A DNA stretch of 64,000 nt from Pontederia crassipes (GCA_030549335.1 CM060193.1:56449146-56513145); one strand, 5' to 3'. Positions 1-12,560 are shown, counted from the first letter of the stretch. Notes: a model not told the origin generated them from the sequence alone. Program-made: numbers and translations.

Positions 1-973
1 TGTTCCACTTTGAAGCAGATGTTTACAATTTTTTTTTTTGTAAAAGATGTTTGTGGACTTCTGCAATATTATGCAAAAATTATCTTTCAGTACTTAATTC
101 TAAGACTAGTGATTATAATTTCCTTTCTCATCACCAAAAAAATTACAAAATTGATGATGATTATAGTCCTTTTGCATGTTTTGAACATCAAAATGACCAG
201 ACTGTTAGGCATTTGATGAAATGTATATTATGGTAGCTGTTTTCTATATATGTACTTGGAAACCAAACACATCTGTGTCTCAATAATATATCTTCAGCTT
301 CCAAGCATGTGTGACACTTTTTTTCTTTTTTTGTGATGCATGATGCATCAAATATCAGGGCCTGGATCATGATTAATTTGAGAAAAGTGACGCAGGGCTT
401 CATTCCATTCTTGAGTAAAGATCAAAATGTTCGACCTTCTTCGGTTGATGTCAGGTATCTCATACCCTTAAAATAAATAAAGAGAAAGTAATCTAGACCT
501 CAAAATAAAGTAATTAAAGAGCACACTGTATCTTTGTCGTGGATCTGCGGGAAAACATTTAGAAAGCTAGAATGATGTTTCAATATTGATGATCCAATCT
601 TATATGTGTCAACATGTGATTTATTTTGAATTAGGATCTCCCGGAAAATTAAAATATAACATGTATATGGTGGTACCCTCCTTGAGATGCATATTAATAT
701 ACTATGAGTGTTTTGAGCACCATCCTTGTCCTACGACCAAGCAATCCTCCATATATATATCAGAGGATGCATGCATGGTCTGTGTTGTTTTACGCCATTA
801 ATTCAAACTTATGCGCAAAACAGTACATATAATTAGAAGACCAAAGAAAAAAAAAGTAGCTGAAAGATCGATGAGCAAGTCACACTATTATCAGCTCATC
901 GGAAGGGATGGAAACCAAAATGTGCATGCATGCAGCACGAATGAGTCGTCTGGTGCCTTTTTCCATCTCTCAT
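1..973. other. Intergenic, no gene seen
   Basis: AT-rich sequence downstream of the minus-strand DUF761 gene. The open frames are short and lack family features or splice structure. The 3' UTR of that gene should lie in the last few hundred bases. Confidence 0.5.
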
Positions 974-1567
974 CTACTGCACACTCCTCTGCAACATCGC
1001 TTGATACCTCTTGAACGACTCGAGTTTCTGCAACTTCATCTGCCTGTGAAACCTCTTTATGAATACATCAGCGACGTGGTCGATCTCATCCTCCAGGACA
1101 AACTCGGACCCGTCTTCTTTGGAGTTCTTTACCAAGTCAATCACAGACCCCGTGGCGTTGCCGAGCCCGTCGTCTTCGTCCTCCATGTCGAAGAGCGAGT
1201 GCGTCAAGTCGGGGTAGCTGTCATCATCATCATCTTCTTCTTCATATTCTTCAACACCACATTCCACAGAGTCTGATCGCACTGGAGTTAGCAGGCCGTC
1301 ATCGCATACTACATTGTACAGCACTATCGCCTTGCTCCGGTCCTCACCCTCCTGAGCGACCGTTTCTCCCTTTTCCTGGCCCATGAGGGCATGGATCTTG
1401 TGGTTGATTGCCTTCATGAGAACCTTCTTGTTCTGAAGAACCCGGAAGATCAGCATCCTGGTCTTGAAGACATTGGTTTTGCTCTTGACCGCCATCGTCT
1501 TGTTCTTCACCATGGTTACAACGACAGTGAAGAGCTGCTTCAAGAACGTGGAAGCCCGGTTCTTCAT
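974..1567 (-). CDS. DUF761 (cotton-fibre-protein) family protein
   Basis: Single-exon gene of 197 residues; its role is unknown, as for most of the family. The N-terminus is basic and hydrophobic (MKNRASTFLKQLF, then KSKTNVFKTRMLIFRVLQNKKVLM), the middle is an acidic tract of Glu and Asp (EEYEEEDDDDDSYPDL), and the C-terminus (DEIDHVADVFIKRFHRQMKLQKLESF) matches the DUF761 motif, in which an acidic residue and Ala precede an FI..F helix. The open frame extends to an ATG at 1615, but I chose 1567 because family members normally begin with M-K-N-[KR]-A-S. A TATA box lies about 220 bases upstream. No intron is evident. Family assignment is from remembered motifs. It is longer and only distantly similar to the DUF761 genes at 13, 40 and 45 kb, so it is probably an older relative rather than part of the tandem array. 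Confidence 0.85.
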   Translation of the reverse strand: MKNRASTFLKQLFTVVVTMVKNKTMAVKSKTNVFKTRMLIFRVLQNKKVLMKAINHKIHALMGQEKGETVAQEGEDRSKAIVLYNVVCDDGLLTPVRSDSVECGVEEYEEEDDDDDSYPDLTHSLFDMEDEDDGLGNATGSVIDLVKNSKEDGSEFVLEDEIDHVADVFIKRFHRQMKLQKLESFKRYQAMLQRSVQ

Positions 1568-1786
1568 CTCTGGAGGCGCACGTCGAGCAGGAGAACAGGT
1601 GAAGGAACAGGTCAAGAAGCAAGGTTACCAACAAATCACGTTGGCATTTACAGAAGGTTAAGACCTAGGAGCACTACACTAATTATCCTCACGGAGTGTG
1701 ATCCAGATGATGAGTAGACTTGCAAGATGTTTTTTGGGAAGACAACTTAGCAGGCATGATCGTACAGGAGGGCAAGAGCTCGGTGA

Positions 1787-1794
1787 TTTTATAG
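1787..1794 (-). promoter_or_regulatory. TATA box of the DUF761 gene at 1 kb
   Basis: The minus strand reads CTATAAAA about 220 bases upstream of the chosen start codon. This would place transcription start near 1760 and give a 5' UTR of roughly 190 bases. Position and motif fit a plant TATA box; nothing else was tested. Confidence 0.5.
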
Positions 1795-1799
1795 TGGGG

Positions 1800-4700
1800 G
1801 AGGGGAAGATATTGCGCAGCTTCTTTGTAACTCGAGTGGTCCGTTTAAAACAAAAGGATGCTTAAAAGCTAAGGAGTGGGGGCACTACGGAAAGCTGGGA
1901 AAGCTAAAGGTGATAGAGGTGAGAGAAGGCTAAAGTGGCCTTAAGACAACCATGTCGTGAGGGGTAAAAAAAAAAAAACAAAAGAAAAGGGTCCGTGTGG
2001 GCGGAACCTGCTGTACGTAATAAGTCATGGCTGGTTTTTTTTGGTGGGGGTGAAGCCTCAGCTTTTAGGGTTTGGCTTTAAGGATTCCTTGCTTTAGGGT
2101 TGTACCTGGCTCCCTTTGAATTATTTGTTGCCCTTGAAAGAGCTGTTGAGCCAAAGGAAAAGAGGTGTAGGGTTCCTTCGTTTTCATGGTTATTGACCGC
2201 AATAACCCAAAGGGATTAGTGAAAACACCGACTCTAAAGTTACACTGTTACCGTCATTTGCCATATATTCCTGCATTTTTAGATGCTTTTCTTAGCTACA
2301 AGACTACAACTTTTACTAGCTTTGACGTATTCAAATATACTAAACCCTCCACTCCTCTTATACCTATTTCTGGTGAGTTGGCATCTGTTTTACGTTTGAA
2401 CACTATTATCCATGAGTTAGCCTAAAAAATGAACAAGTTTTGACTAATTCAGTTGCTTAAATGCAGTATCATTTGCAAGCAATCTTTTACATTGAGATGA
2501 AAAACTTATCGCGTCTGTGTGGCTGTGTTGGTACTTAGATTTTCCTGTCTCATGATAAGTGTTTTATACCTAACCTCTACTTTTGGATTGTTAGATGATA
2601 TGATAAATCTGAATGGAATTAGTGAATGATGATTAAGTGATTAGTGTTAACGATGTCTCGTACTTATGGATCAACCATTTTTTGTGAGCCAAGTACACTT
2701 GTTGGCAGATCTGAATTCCAGCTCCCAGTGAGTGCCAGACAGATGGAAGCACTTTGTGATGCCTAGACAATTTGTAGAGTGAAGATGATAATTTACCCTT
2801 GTTTTGCTGAGTGCACATAATTAATTAGTTGGGAGGCACTGGCCAGGCCACTCAGTAAAGTGGTGACCAACCTTCGCCTCTCTTTAACCTGCTTTAGTAT
2901 TGTAAAGGTTACTACTAGTAGTAGAAATTGTTATTAAGCTGCAGACTGTTGTAAAGCGAGAAGAGGTTGTGGGGCGTAGCTTTATTAGTCGTGGTATACA
3001 AGTGAACAGCTTTTTCTGAACTATCATAAAGAGATGTCGGCATGCATTAATGATTAATATAACAGTGTTGAAGGATTCATAATATCATCCCCAACATCTA
3101 CTTAGTCACTAAGTTATCCCATATATATAGTAGCCATGTGTTTCACGTATACAACAAGTTATATTATCATTTATCAGGTATGTAACAACGGGTGATGTAT
3201 TTTCTCTGATCCGGGGGGTGTCATGTTGTAATCAAATATTTCTTGCAACTGAACCAAATTTGGCAATAGGTTAGGGACCAGGGATCAACAAGCGTTAGTG
3301 ATATCGGATTCTGGAGTCCTTTGGTCAAGGTTTATCTCTTCACTTTTGTCTAAAATTAATACGTTGGATAAATTGTGTGTCTTAAGTGGGAAAAAAATTG
3401 TTGGCTGGATTAGATTAGGAGACATAAGAACTACTCATATATTGTAGACTAATTTCAGATCTAGGTGAGATGACACAGTAATTTCGATCAGAAGGTAAAC
3501 CCCTACTGAAGTTTTTTATTTCCTGCTAAAGATCATTGATAATTAAGTGCAAAAGAATATAACACATATGCGTGTTAAAATCATGCAAAAAATGCTTATT
3601 TAGGAAACAAGGTATATATATGTCAGATTGTAAAACAACAAAACACGAGTTTAATTTTTGCCACTAAGATTTTTGGTGCATTTTTTTTCTCGTTACAGAC
3701 ATAGATCTCTATTTTAAGGTGTAAACTTGATATTCTAAAAGAAATAATGGAACATGATTATTGAGGGTAATATTAAAGTTTTACAATTTCACCGTACATA
3801 TAGATAATAAAAGTTATTTGAGGCAATGCCTTTTTTATTTTACATGTTTTTTGGTAATATGAGAAAGATATTAATGAGGGTATCTTTTGACACCATATAA
3901 AATATATTTTTAAGTATATGATTTATTATTGAACTTATTCACATATGAATCATGTAGATTTTGATGGTATAATATATTATAATCATAAATTTAAAATATG
4001 GTTAAAAATATTTTTGGCATGGTATCAATAAATTTATGCATGATATTTTTCTCGTATTTTCCCATGAGATATTGAGTTGCAATCAAGATCGCAGAGATTT
4101 ATGGATCCACACGAACGATACCGAGTTGATACCTCTTATAATCAACAAAATATCGTTCATAGTTATATCATTCTCGGACTCGACATGCAAGGAATTGAAG
4201 TCGTACTTGTAACTTGTCACATGAGGTCTCATAAATAATTGCTTCGAATTTAATTTTTAAAATTATTATTTTGATTAGGGAAATATTATTCTAATCTTTA
4301 TTTCGACTTTTGAATTGTTACTAGCTGAGTGGGTACCAAAAGAAAAGCTAATGAAGCAAATATATCTTTTTTTATACTGAACCGGAACAAAAAGCTATGA
4401 GACTTCACAAAATTGCACCATCCCTTGATAATTAACAAATTAATCAAATGCCATGATATTTAAACAATGAATTTGGTCGTTGTCATTGTGTTCGACAAAT
4501 AATTTAATTATATTACACCTCTAAGTATAAGTATCAAATTATTTGGTGAACTCGTTAATGTTTTATTAGATAACTTCGTTAAACCCTAGACAGCTTTGTG
4601 TGGTTTCCTTTTAGGCTTTTATTAACAAAAAGAAAAAAAAAGCACCAAACGCCAACAAAAAAGAAAATGGAAGGAAAAGGGTTGAAATAATTCGATTTAT

Positions 4701-5014
4701 AAGGCACGATAGATGAAGAAAAAAAAGAAGAAAGCATTTGATTGCTCATCAATTTAGCCTTGAGATTTCTCAACTGTTCAACAAAGCACCAACCCACCAA
4801 CTACGGCACAAATGTGGTGCATGCGATGCCCTTTTCGGTTGCTTTGGCACTTGGCCTTATAGAAAGTACACATCGTGTGCTTTTTTGCACCACAAATATC
4901 TATCTCTCACGAGTACTCAAGCTCGTATACATTTCTCCGTGCTTTTCATGTACAATCCACACTTTAAAGAATTGCTCCAATAATAGAACCAAGGTATCTT
5001 TTCTAGATTACTAT
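1800..5014. other. AT-rich intergenic DNA
   Basis: No convincing coding region. About 4700-4870 has weak similarity to about 25600-25700 (a shared stretch around GTGGTGCA and GGTTGCTT.GGC), which hints at an older copy of the duplicated segment described at 27-45 kb. Short open frames here have no recognisable content. Confidence 0.4.
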
Positions 5015-5431
5015 TAAGGGGGTTGACAAGTCGGGTTGAATTCGACCCATGAACAAACTTGATCCGACCAAATTACTCGTCCCGTAAATAAATTCGACTC
5101 GTCAGATCAAATGAGTTTTGGAGGCCAAATTTGACCCAACAAGTTATCCGACTACTCATTTTTTTAAATATTTTCTTACTTCTTTATATTTATTTAATAT
5201 AAAATATTATTTAAAAATTATTTTAAAATATAAAATAATTTTCTAACTATTTAATATTAATTATGTACTTAAATTATTTTTATTTCAATTTTTAAAAAAG
5301 TTTAATTAAATATAAGTTTAAGTTTAAATAAAAATAAAAATAAAAAATTGGTCAACTCGGGTTAAAAAATTCAATTTGGGTCAGATCGGATCATCAAGTT
5401 CACGAATCGACTAGACCTAGTGAACACCCTT
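5015..5431. mobile_element. Small inverted-repeat element (MITE-like), class uncertain
   Basis: The left end AAGGGGGTTGACAAGTCGGG is matched imperfectly at the right end, which reads AAGGGTGTTCACTAGGTC on the opposite strand. The sub-terminal parts also pair (GATCCGACC against GGTCAGATCGGATC). The interior is very AT-rich and non-coding. I could not define a clean target duplication, so the superfamily is left open; the degraded ends suggest an old insertion. Confidence 0.5.
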
Positions 5432-6759
5432 AATTGTCATTAAACTCGAACTCAAGATTATTAATTTCTCAATGCTTTTACTAATTTTGTACCTTTTTTA
5501 TCGAATCAGTGTTTAAAATTATTAGCATCCAACTAATTTGATGTTCAGATGAGAGTATGAAATTGAGTAATAAAAGCAAGGTTTGGAGCTTTTCTCTCTT
5601 CTCCTTCTCTTTTTGCTTTTATTTTTCTTCGACATGTTCCTCAAGAAAAGGTATAGTGCACTTGCTCTTAGTTGCCCATCAATGAAGAAAGATATTTTTC
5701 TCCTAAAGAAGAAAAAAGGGTATTGATTTTGTTCACACAGAGTACTTACTCTTCATAACAGCAGGTGAACACTTCAATAATTCGAAAAATTGCCACTGTT
5801 TTTGTCTTTATCGCCTACCAATCCATGGCTTCTCCAAGATTACGTAGGAATCTTTGTTGATTAACCAATAATTCGTTTTTTTTAATATTCTGCACAACTT
5901 TACTTGGAATAATACGTGTTTTTGGATATGTAATTTAGAAAAAATGGAATATTTATTTATCGTTTAATTTCATGTAATATAGAAAAAAAATGGAAACTGT
6001 CCATTCACATTTTTGTTATAAATTAACAACTATTCTCATGTAGTTTTGCATTCTCTATTTAGATTTCATTTGGCAAAATTAATTTGTTTATCAATGACAA
6101 ATATAAAAATCATTTGATGAATATACCGATTCAAATAATTAATGTATAATTAGAAAATCATAAAAAAATGTATGTAACAATATATTTTACATTCATTTAT
6201 AATATTTTATCTTCAATGGTAATATATTTTAAAGATTATTTTACTATAATTTTTTAAACAAAATTTTATTTATGCTGATAAATTGATTTAAAGAAGTGAA
6301 AAATATTGTTTAAAACTAAATAAATAATTATGATATATTAGAAATAAAATGTTAAGCCCCTATGCTCTATGGGGTGCTTGGAAGGAGGATTATTATTCAC
6401 ATGATAAAAATTCTTATTTAAGTAGTTTTATTATTCTTTTTCTTATCCCAAAATAAAATTTTGGTATATTTAAATAATAGATGAATAACATAGAAATGAG
6501 TAATAAATTAGCTAGAAAGAAAGAGACTTAATCAACCCCAATCACTTATACACATAAGATCACGTGTTGTTAATCAACTCCAAAGCCATACGTTTTTTTT
6601 TTTTGAATATTGAACGCACTCACAAGAAAGCATTTTTCTAAAAGGCATTTTTCTAAAAGCCATATTTCTTCGGCGACGAGCTAATTAACTAACCGAAATA
6701 TTATCAACCATCCACCCACAAAGATATTATCGAAAAAAATCCACACACAAAGAGATGGT

Positions 6760-6796
<37 letters not shown>

Positions 6797-7218
6797 AGTT
6801 GATTTAATTAGAAACGCATTGGAGATTGAGTTGGGAGGGGATGGTAATTAATTTTTCTTGAACAATGAATTTAATAAAATAAAATAAAGTTAAATTAAAA
6901 TTAAACTAGTTAACAGTTTTAAATAAGTAAAATTAGTTTACTTCAAATTGCAATTGAACGGAGGATAAATAATTTTACTCTTTTATTCTCCTTCTCCTTC
7001 CCATTTCCCTTTTCTTCTTCTCCTATGTTAAAACTTATTCTTCAATAAGATCCCTACGTTACACAATAATACTACATGAATTAAAAAATGGAAAATAACA
7101 GCATACATTAATTAATACATGCAAAGATACATAAATACATACATATATAACTGTTGATTTTTAACAATTTTTTTTATGATCCTTATCTTTCCATCAGAAA
7201 CCCTCTTCATAATATTAT
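5432..7218. other. AT-rich intergenic DNA with an (AT)n run
   Basis: No gene seen. Holds a dinucleotide AT microsatellite at about 6764-6794 and long A/T runs. The stretch at about 5620-5700 resembles about 26890-26990 and again suggests an ancient copy of the 27-45 kb duplicated segment. Confidence 0.4.
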
Positions 7219-7452
7219 GGGGGTGTTGGGTATGAGAATAATAGTGAGAATAAAAACTTGTTCTAATAGTAGCAATCAAATAGTACAAGAAATAAGATTT
7301 TTTGCTCAAACATCATTATTGCTTTATATTCTTTATGAGTGAGAAAAGAAAAAAAGTAAAAATACTGAGTTCTTAGTTAAAGCAAGAACAATTTGTTCTC
7401 ACACATTATGTTCTTAATGTGGGAATATTAGATTCTCATATCAAGCACCCCC
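7219..7452. mobile_element. MITE, 234 bp, probably Tourist-like
   Basis: Terminal inverted repeats pair GGGGGTGTTGGGTATGAGAA on the left with GGGGGTGCTTGATATGAGAA on the opposite strand at the right. Both ends are flanked by TAT, which would fit a 3 bp target duplication, though the flanks are AT-rich and the match is weak evidence. The interior is AT-rich with no coding capacity. The ends resemble common plant GGGGGTGTTTGG MITEs, an assignment made from memory. Confidence 0.6.
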
Positions 7453-8892
7453 TATATATGTATAATGGGCGAGGCCACATGAGAAAAGGGAAGACAAATG
7501 GTTGGAGAGGAAAGATAGATGGTGAGTAATGATTCTATTTATTGGGTTAAACTCATTCAAGTGAAAAAATTAATTAATTCACTGATTCAATTAGAAATTT
7601 AGTCTCAACCACACCATTAATTTTAAACAAATATGATAGCCCAGATTATTTGGTAGAATATTGATTGCATACTACTTTGTATATATCAGTAAAATGAATA
7701 TACGAAGCGGCCGTTGGATATAGTGGGTTATAAAAATCAAGACTTCAATGCATGAAGAATTGTTATATTTAGAAAATTATTTGTCCCCATATGAAGTTTG
7801 CTATTGGGTTTACGATAATAATACGCCCATGATACAACAAAGTCACTGAGTTCGTCACTATTGGAGAACTCGGACTCTTATCCTAGTAATTTGTAATGAC
7901 TTGAATGTATTTTCATGTGTTGTACACATATAACTTACCACATGTTTATTGCCTTCTCACCGCTTTCAATTGACTACAAAACCATGAAGGGAAAGTCTAT
8001 TTATAGACTTGCAAAGTTACTTCACGAAGAGATACATTTAGTGTCTTTTTGTCCAAAAGACACACATATTAATGAAATAGTTCACTTAATTTCTTTTCAT
8101 ATAAGGGCATACCTTATGATAAAAGGACACATCTATTGGTATATGAATGCATACCAAGGGACACACCTTATGATATTCAAGTATGAACATAATTAACTCT
8201 TGAAATGTGAACATATATCTGAAGTGATTCAACTCTTCATCTAAGAATATCCTTTCAATAATGAGATAATCCATTTATAGCAATATTTCACTTATAACAC
8301 ATGTGAATATGTCTTTTCATTTAATATTATCACACTTCATTGATGAAAAGATGTGAGACTATCTTTCATACTTAACTAACTAATATAAATACTATTTCAA
8401 TGTTCACAAAGAATATACATGAAATTTGAAACATTCAAATTCCAACAATCCCCCACAAGGTTGCATAAACATTAAGTTTTACAATCAAGCATAACGAAAG
8501 GTATCATTAGATTTGAACCTTCCATTAGTGTAAACAATTCAAATGATATCTATTAGATTTGAATCATTACTCTTAATGTCCGAATGAAAATTTCATACAC
8601 ACAATTGTGCTCAATATTTCGAATAATAGACTATAATAATTGGCACTATTACATCATGTGTTCATCCCGGTTTCATGAATATTTATAAAAGTAAACATAT
8701 GAACCTCTTTATTGAAGTTTCACCACTTTTATATTTATATATGTGGAATACGTCGATAATACATATCGATTTAGGATAGCACATATCAATCCATTAAGAA
8801 CTTTTAACTCAACCTTAATTAATATTTACACTAAATCCACTTATTAGTGCATCGTTTATTAAGCAACTTGTTGTTATCCTTTGGACCTTGAA
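7453..8892. other. Intergenic, unassigned repeat-like DNA
   Basis: No gene seen. The stretch 7880-8460 contains a TTTATAGA motif and ends in a CCCCCAC run, as in some LTR ends, but I found no partner copy, primer site or coding domain in the window, so I do not call an element. Confidence 0.35.
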
Positions 8893-9110
8893 ACATTATA
8901 AAAAAACAAGGCTTCTGCGACGTAAAATATCGTCACAGAAAATATAATTTTCATCAATAATAGTTTTTTTTTGTGTCATGTTAGTGATGAACCATTTTCA
9001 TCACTAAATTTTGACCCACAGATAGTCTTGTGACGGAACGGTTTCCATCACAAAAGTATTTGTGATAGTTCATTTCGTCACAATATTAAAAGACACCGTT
9101 ACAAAATACC
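8893..9110. mobile_element. Possible degraded CACTA-type terminus
   Basis: Begins CATTATAAAAAAACAAGG, close to the usual CACTACAAGAAAA plant CACTA end, and is followed by several GTGACG / CGTCAC / CATCAC motifs in both orientations over 200 bases, as in CACTA sub-terminal regions. No opposite end was found. It lies just left of the FAR1-like fragment and may be part of the same old element; that link is inference. Confidence 0.35.
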
Positions 9111-9121
9111 ACAACATATTT

Positions 9122-9920
9122 CTATATGTTTTGCACAACATCTTCAAATGTGAAATAATTTTCCCTCGATCTACTACCCACCCAAAACATATTTCTTACT
9201 GTGTTACTCTCATGTGTCACCATTTTGTAACAAAAGGCAACATCATCAACTTTTTTCTGTTTGAAGTAAGCAATCACACTCATGCATCTTTTACCGACAT
9301 TGTTTTGACTTTTTGCATTCAAATGGTTTATGTAGTCTTGTGTTGTAATTGATGGAACACCTGAGAAGTTGAGGACCTTGGGAATACTAGAAGGACCAAT
9401 CCCTGCTCCATGAAATTGTGCAATATCACATAAGTTAGTATGTAATCGCATTCTTCCAACCTTCCAAGGGGTGGCTAACAAATGATTGTGTTCTTCGTGA
9501 AAACTTTTCACGATCCACTTTTTTTTTGTCTTTTGTTTCACCTATAAATAAATGTTCTTCATATCCAATCCTTACTTCCCTCCTTCGCTTCACATCATTT
9601 ATGTTATTTCATCTAAGATCCTTATGACCTTCCTTAGAGAAATCAAACATCCTAATGGAAAGTTTCCTTCTTGCATTTGCCACATTTGCCTTTAAAAAAA
9701 TAGATTTTCGGATTGAAAATCTAATGGCTCTAGCATATAAGTTACAAAATTTGTATGCATCTTCATAAGATTCAAATATCATTCCAACATATGGTTTGCC
9801 ATCAACACTATGTAATTGTTCTTTATAGAAACTACTCATATCTTGCAGTGTATTACTAACGATGTCTTGAATACCATGCACATTGTAGATAAGATGACAC
9901 AAGGTAGACATATTATGCAA
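9122..9920 (-). pseudogene. FAR1/FHY3-like (MULE-derived) gene fragment
   Basis: Read on the minus strand, the right part (9920-9609) encodes YVGMIFESYEDAYKFCNLYA followed by RAIRFSIRKS, the start of a FAR1 DNA-binding domain. The left part (9541-9122) encodes WIVKSFHEEHNHLLATP, the end of that domain with its conserved His-Asn-His, and then a stretch ending in NTVRNMFWVGSRSRENYFTFEDVV, which matches the region just ahead of the MULE transposase domain in FAR1-related proteins. The two parts lie in different frames, with overlapping open reading near an A-run at about 9521-9530, so there is at least one frameshift. The catalytic transposase region and the C-terminal SWIM zinc finger are absent. 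It is either a decayed Mutator-like transposase or a broken FAR1-related host gene. Assignment is from motifs recalled by eye. Confidence 0.7.
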
Positions 9921-9923
9921 CTA

Positions 9924-9957
<34 letters not shown>

Positions 9958-10980
9958 AACACACACACATGTATATGTCATTATTTATATGTGAAATATT
10001 GCATTACTAATGTATACCATTCTTTAGCTTGTTTGCATTTACCTCTCTTGAGTACTCATCGTCTGGTGTTGGTGTGTACTTGTATCCATTTGGTTAGTTT
10101 GTCAAGGAGCACTGCAAAATCAGCCACAACTTTCAGCAAATCGGTCACATCTTTCAGCACTACAACATCACAATGTACATACATGAAAGTTGTATGAGAA
10201 GTAAAGCAGTAATGAAGTGTTCAGCAAAGCATGGAAAACTTGACCTGCAGGAGTGTGTATGGACGGTGATTCGACGCAACAAAGCAACAACTATGACTTG
10301 TATCTCTAGGGATAGAGACGTCGGAGAGGAAGATATGCGAGCATATGTCCCCAATATTGCGCTTCGCCATAGATTCTAGGTGGCGTCCAAGCCCTAAATC
10401 GTGATTGACCAGACCTTTTGTCTATTCACGCAAACAAGAGGAAAACGGAAAAGAGACATCGCAGAGGCCGGAGAGGAAAGTTGTTGTGCTTGGCCATCTC
10501 TTTTGTGCCGTAGAATGTCATCGAGGAAAGATGGTGTTCTACAGGCGCACGAACATACCAGTAGAGGAGACGAAAGAGAACGATCGTGTGTGCTTGTGCC
10601 CTAGAATGTTGAACACCAATTGAGTTGGACCGCCGAACCGGAGCTCCCATCATCCAAGATCAGTAGGGTTCGACCGTGCCTTTCTATCTCCAAATCTGGA
10701 ATCAAACGATTTGGATCATGGGATTACAAGGTGCATATACATATGTGTGTACGAACCCTAATATAGCTCTCTCTATCTCTCTATATATATATCCTAACAG
10801 AAATTTTTGCATTCATAAAAAATTATAATTATAAGGTAACATTAAATTTTGTCCCGCCTAAATTAGGTAATGTGATTGATCCAAGGTCATATTATTTTAT
10901 ATATCTATAGATATTTATTATTTATTAGATATTTATTATGTATTTTTACTAATCATTATTTTTTAATAATATTTTGGCTC
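9921..10980. other. Intergenic, no gene seen
   Basis: Contains a TC/CA microsatellite at about 9924-9970. The moderately GC-rich stretch 10230-10720 has overlapping open frames on both strands but no recognisable domain. It could belong to the old transposon that carries the FAR1-like fragment. Confidence 0.35.
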
Positions 10981-10983
10981 CCC

Positions 10984-11003
10984 TTTAATTTTTATGCGTC
11001 CAT

Positions 11004-11066
<63 letters not shown>
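10984..11066. repeat. (TA)n microsatellite
   Basis: About 80 bases of nearly pure alternating TA/AT with one CA interruption. It directly abuts the left end of the inverted-repeat element at 11067. Confidence 0.9.
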
Positions 11067-11725
11067 GAGACTAATGGGGGATGTAACCCCCTTTGGGTGT
11101 AACCTTGTGCAACCTTACATTACAATCATTAGATCCGATGGATGGCTCAGATCACATCTCCTCCCCTTTGTCTCTCCCCTTGATCTACGACGACAACGGT
11201 CGACGGTGGACGGCAAATCGGGGACGTAGAGAATGAGGGATGGCTACGGATCGACGGATCGGGGATGTCGACGGTGGCAAGATCGGCGAAAGGGACGCAA
11301 GGCGGAGGAAAGGGGCGAAAAAGGGGGTGAGAGAGGATGTAGGGGAGTGGGGGAGACATCAGCGGCAGTGTCAAATAGATCGACGCGTGCAGAGATCGAC
11401 GGCGGATGGGGGCAGAGAGGGGAGGACAGCCGGTGCTTGCGAAGGGAAGGTCGTAAGCGAAGAGGAAGTCGCAGGGGATGGTCGACGAAGAGAGGAGGTT
11501 GGCGACGATGAGGAGAAGGGCGTTCGAAGGGAGGAGGGCGAATGGTGGCAGAAGACGATGCGTGATCGGGGAAGACAACATGTGATCGGAGATGGAAGAC
11601 GATGCGAGAGAGTGAGAGAAGAGAGAGAAATGCTAAAATAATATGGATCGTAGATCTAAAATGGACGGGTGTGATTTGGGCTCTACACAGGGTTTCACCT
11701 AAGGGGGTTACACCCCATTAATCCC
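11067..11725. mobile_element. GC-rich non-autonomous MULE-like element, 659 bp
   Basis: Inverted termini: left GAGACTAATGGGGGATGTAA then CCCCCTT, right on the opposite strand GGGATTAATGGGGTGTAACC then CCCTTAGG. Both ends are flanked by ATATATATA, compatible with the 9 bp duplication of Mutator-like elements but uninformative because the site is a TA repeat. The interior is strikingly GC-rich for this region, with long open frames on both strands (for example 11147-11581 minus and 11240-11641 plus) that look like compositional artefacts or captured gene sequence. The terminus resembles that of the element at 28.3 kb. Confidence 0.65.
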
Positions 11726-11735
11726 ATATATATAT

Positions 11736-12560
11736 GGTGCATACACATATAGGTGCATACAAGTGCAATCACACCATCTGAGCCATCGGATCCGCACCCA
11801 GATTGCATGAAAGGCTGAGATGGAGTATGTACGGGTCATAGGAAGACTGCCGGTTCAGTCCCTAACTGGTTCACGAGTGTCTGTGTGGATCGGGGAGCGG
11901 ATGCGGCGCGGGAATGGAGCTATTGGCTGTGCCTGTGTGTGGATTGGGGGAGCGGACGATGATAAGAAGAAGGGCCACACGGCGCTCCGTCGTGGAATGG
12001 AACGGCCGGCGAGGTGACAAACAATGATGAGAAGGGGGAAACGCTTGAAGGGAAGGGGAGGGCCTGCCGGAACCCTAAGAAAAATCCATCCGCTTGTCGG
12101 CCGATGAACGTTGTGACCTCGTCGATGACGTTGAGACGCACATAGGAGATTAGAGGAGATTGGTGGGACATCATCGCCAGTTCTTCCTCCCTCCTCGTGT
12201 TGGCGTTCAAGGCGGAGAGCTTCCTTTGTGGCTGAGAGAGGCATCAAGATGGCGTCAAGATGCAAAGTTCCATTGTTGCGTGAACAATGATCAGGCTCTC
12301 CCGTGAGCGAGTCCAGGTCGATGATCAAGCTGAGAAAAACGTCGTCTGAGTACCTCTTGGCGGCGCACAAGGGAGCCATTTGAAGCTCGCCGGAGCGATC
12401 TTGTGAGGCATCATGGATGTGCCATAGGTGCCGTAAGTGGAAGCGAACCAGCCATGCATGCGTGGGTGATGCAAAGGCGTTGAACTGGCTCGGGATCCGC
12501 GCGTGGATCTGATGGCTGACAAGGTGTGGTTGCACTTATATGCACCCTAGTGTACATATG
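11736..12560. mobile_element. GC-rich inverted-repeat element, about 825 bp
   Basis: Inverted termini of about 37 bases. The left contains TATAGGTGCATACAAGTGCA then ATCACACC; the right, on the opposite strand, contains CTAGGGTGCATATAAGTGCA then ACCACACC. The exact outer ends and target duplication are not resolved, because the left side abuts the AT flank of the preceding element. The interior is GC-rich with a 226-codon minus-strand frame (11855-12535) in which I recognise no domain. It is probably another MULE-like element, perhaps with captured gene sequence. Confidence 0.6.

Noticed and set aside
908-1717. Plus-strand frames opposite the DUF761 gene at 1 kb
   Set aside because: They are antisense shadows of a gene with clear family motifs on the minus strand.
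7880-8460. Possible solo LTR ending in AACAATCCCCCACAAGG
   Set aside because: No second copy, primer site, clear TG...CA borders or target duplication could be found.
11147-12535. Open frames of 92-226 codons in the GC-rich 11-12.5 kb elements
   Set aside because: Frames overlap on both strands with low-complexity composition and no recognisable domain; they lie inside inverted-repeat transposons.
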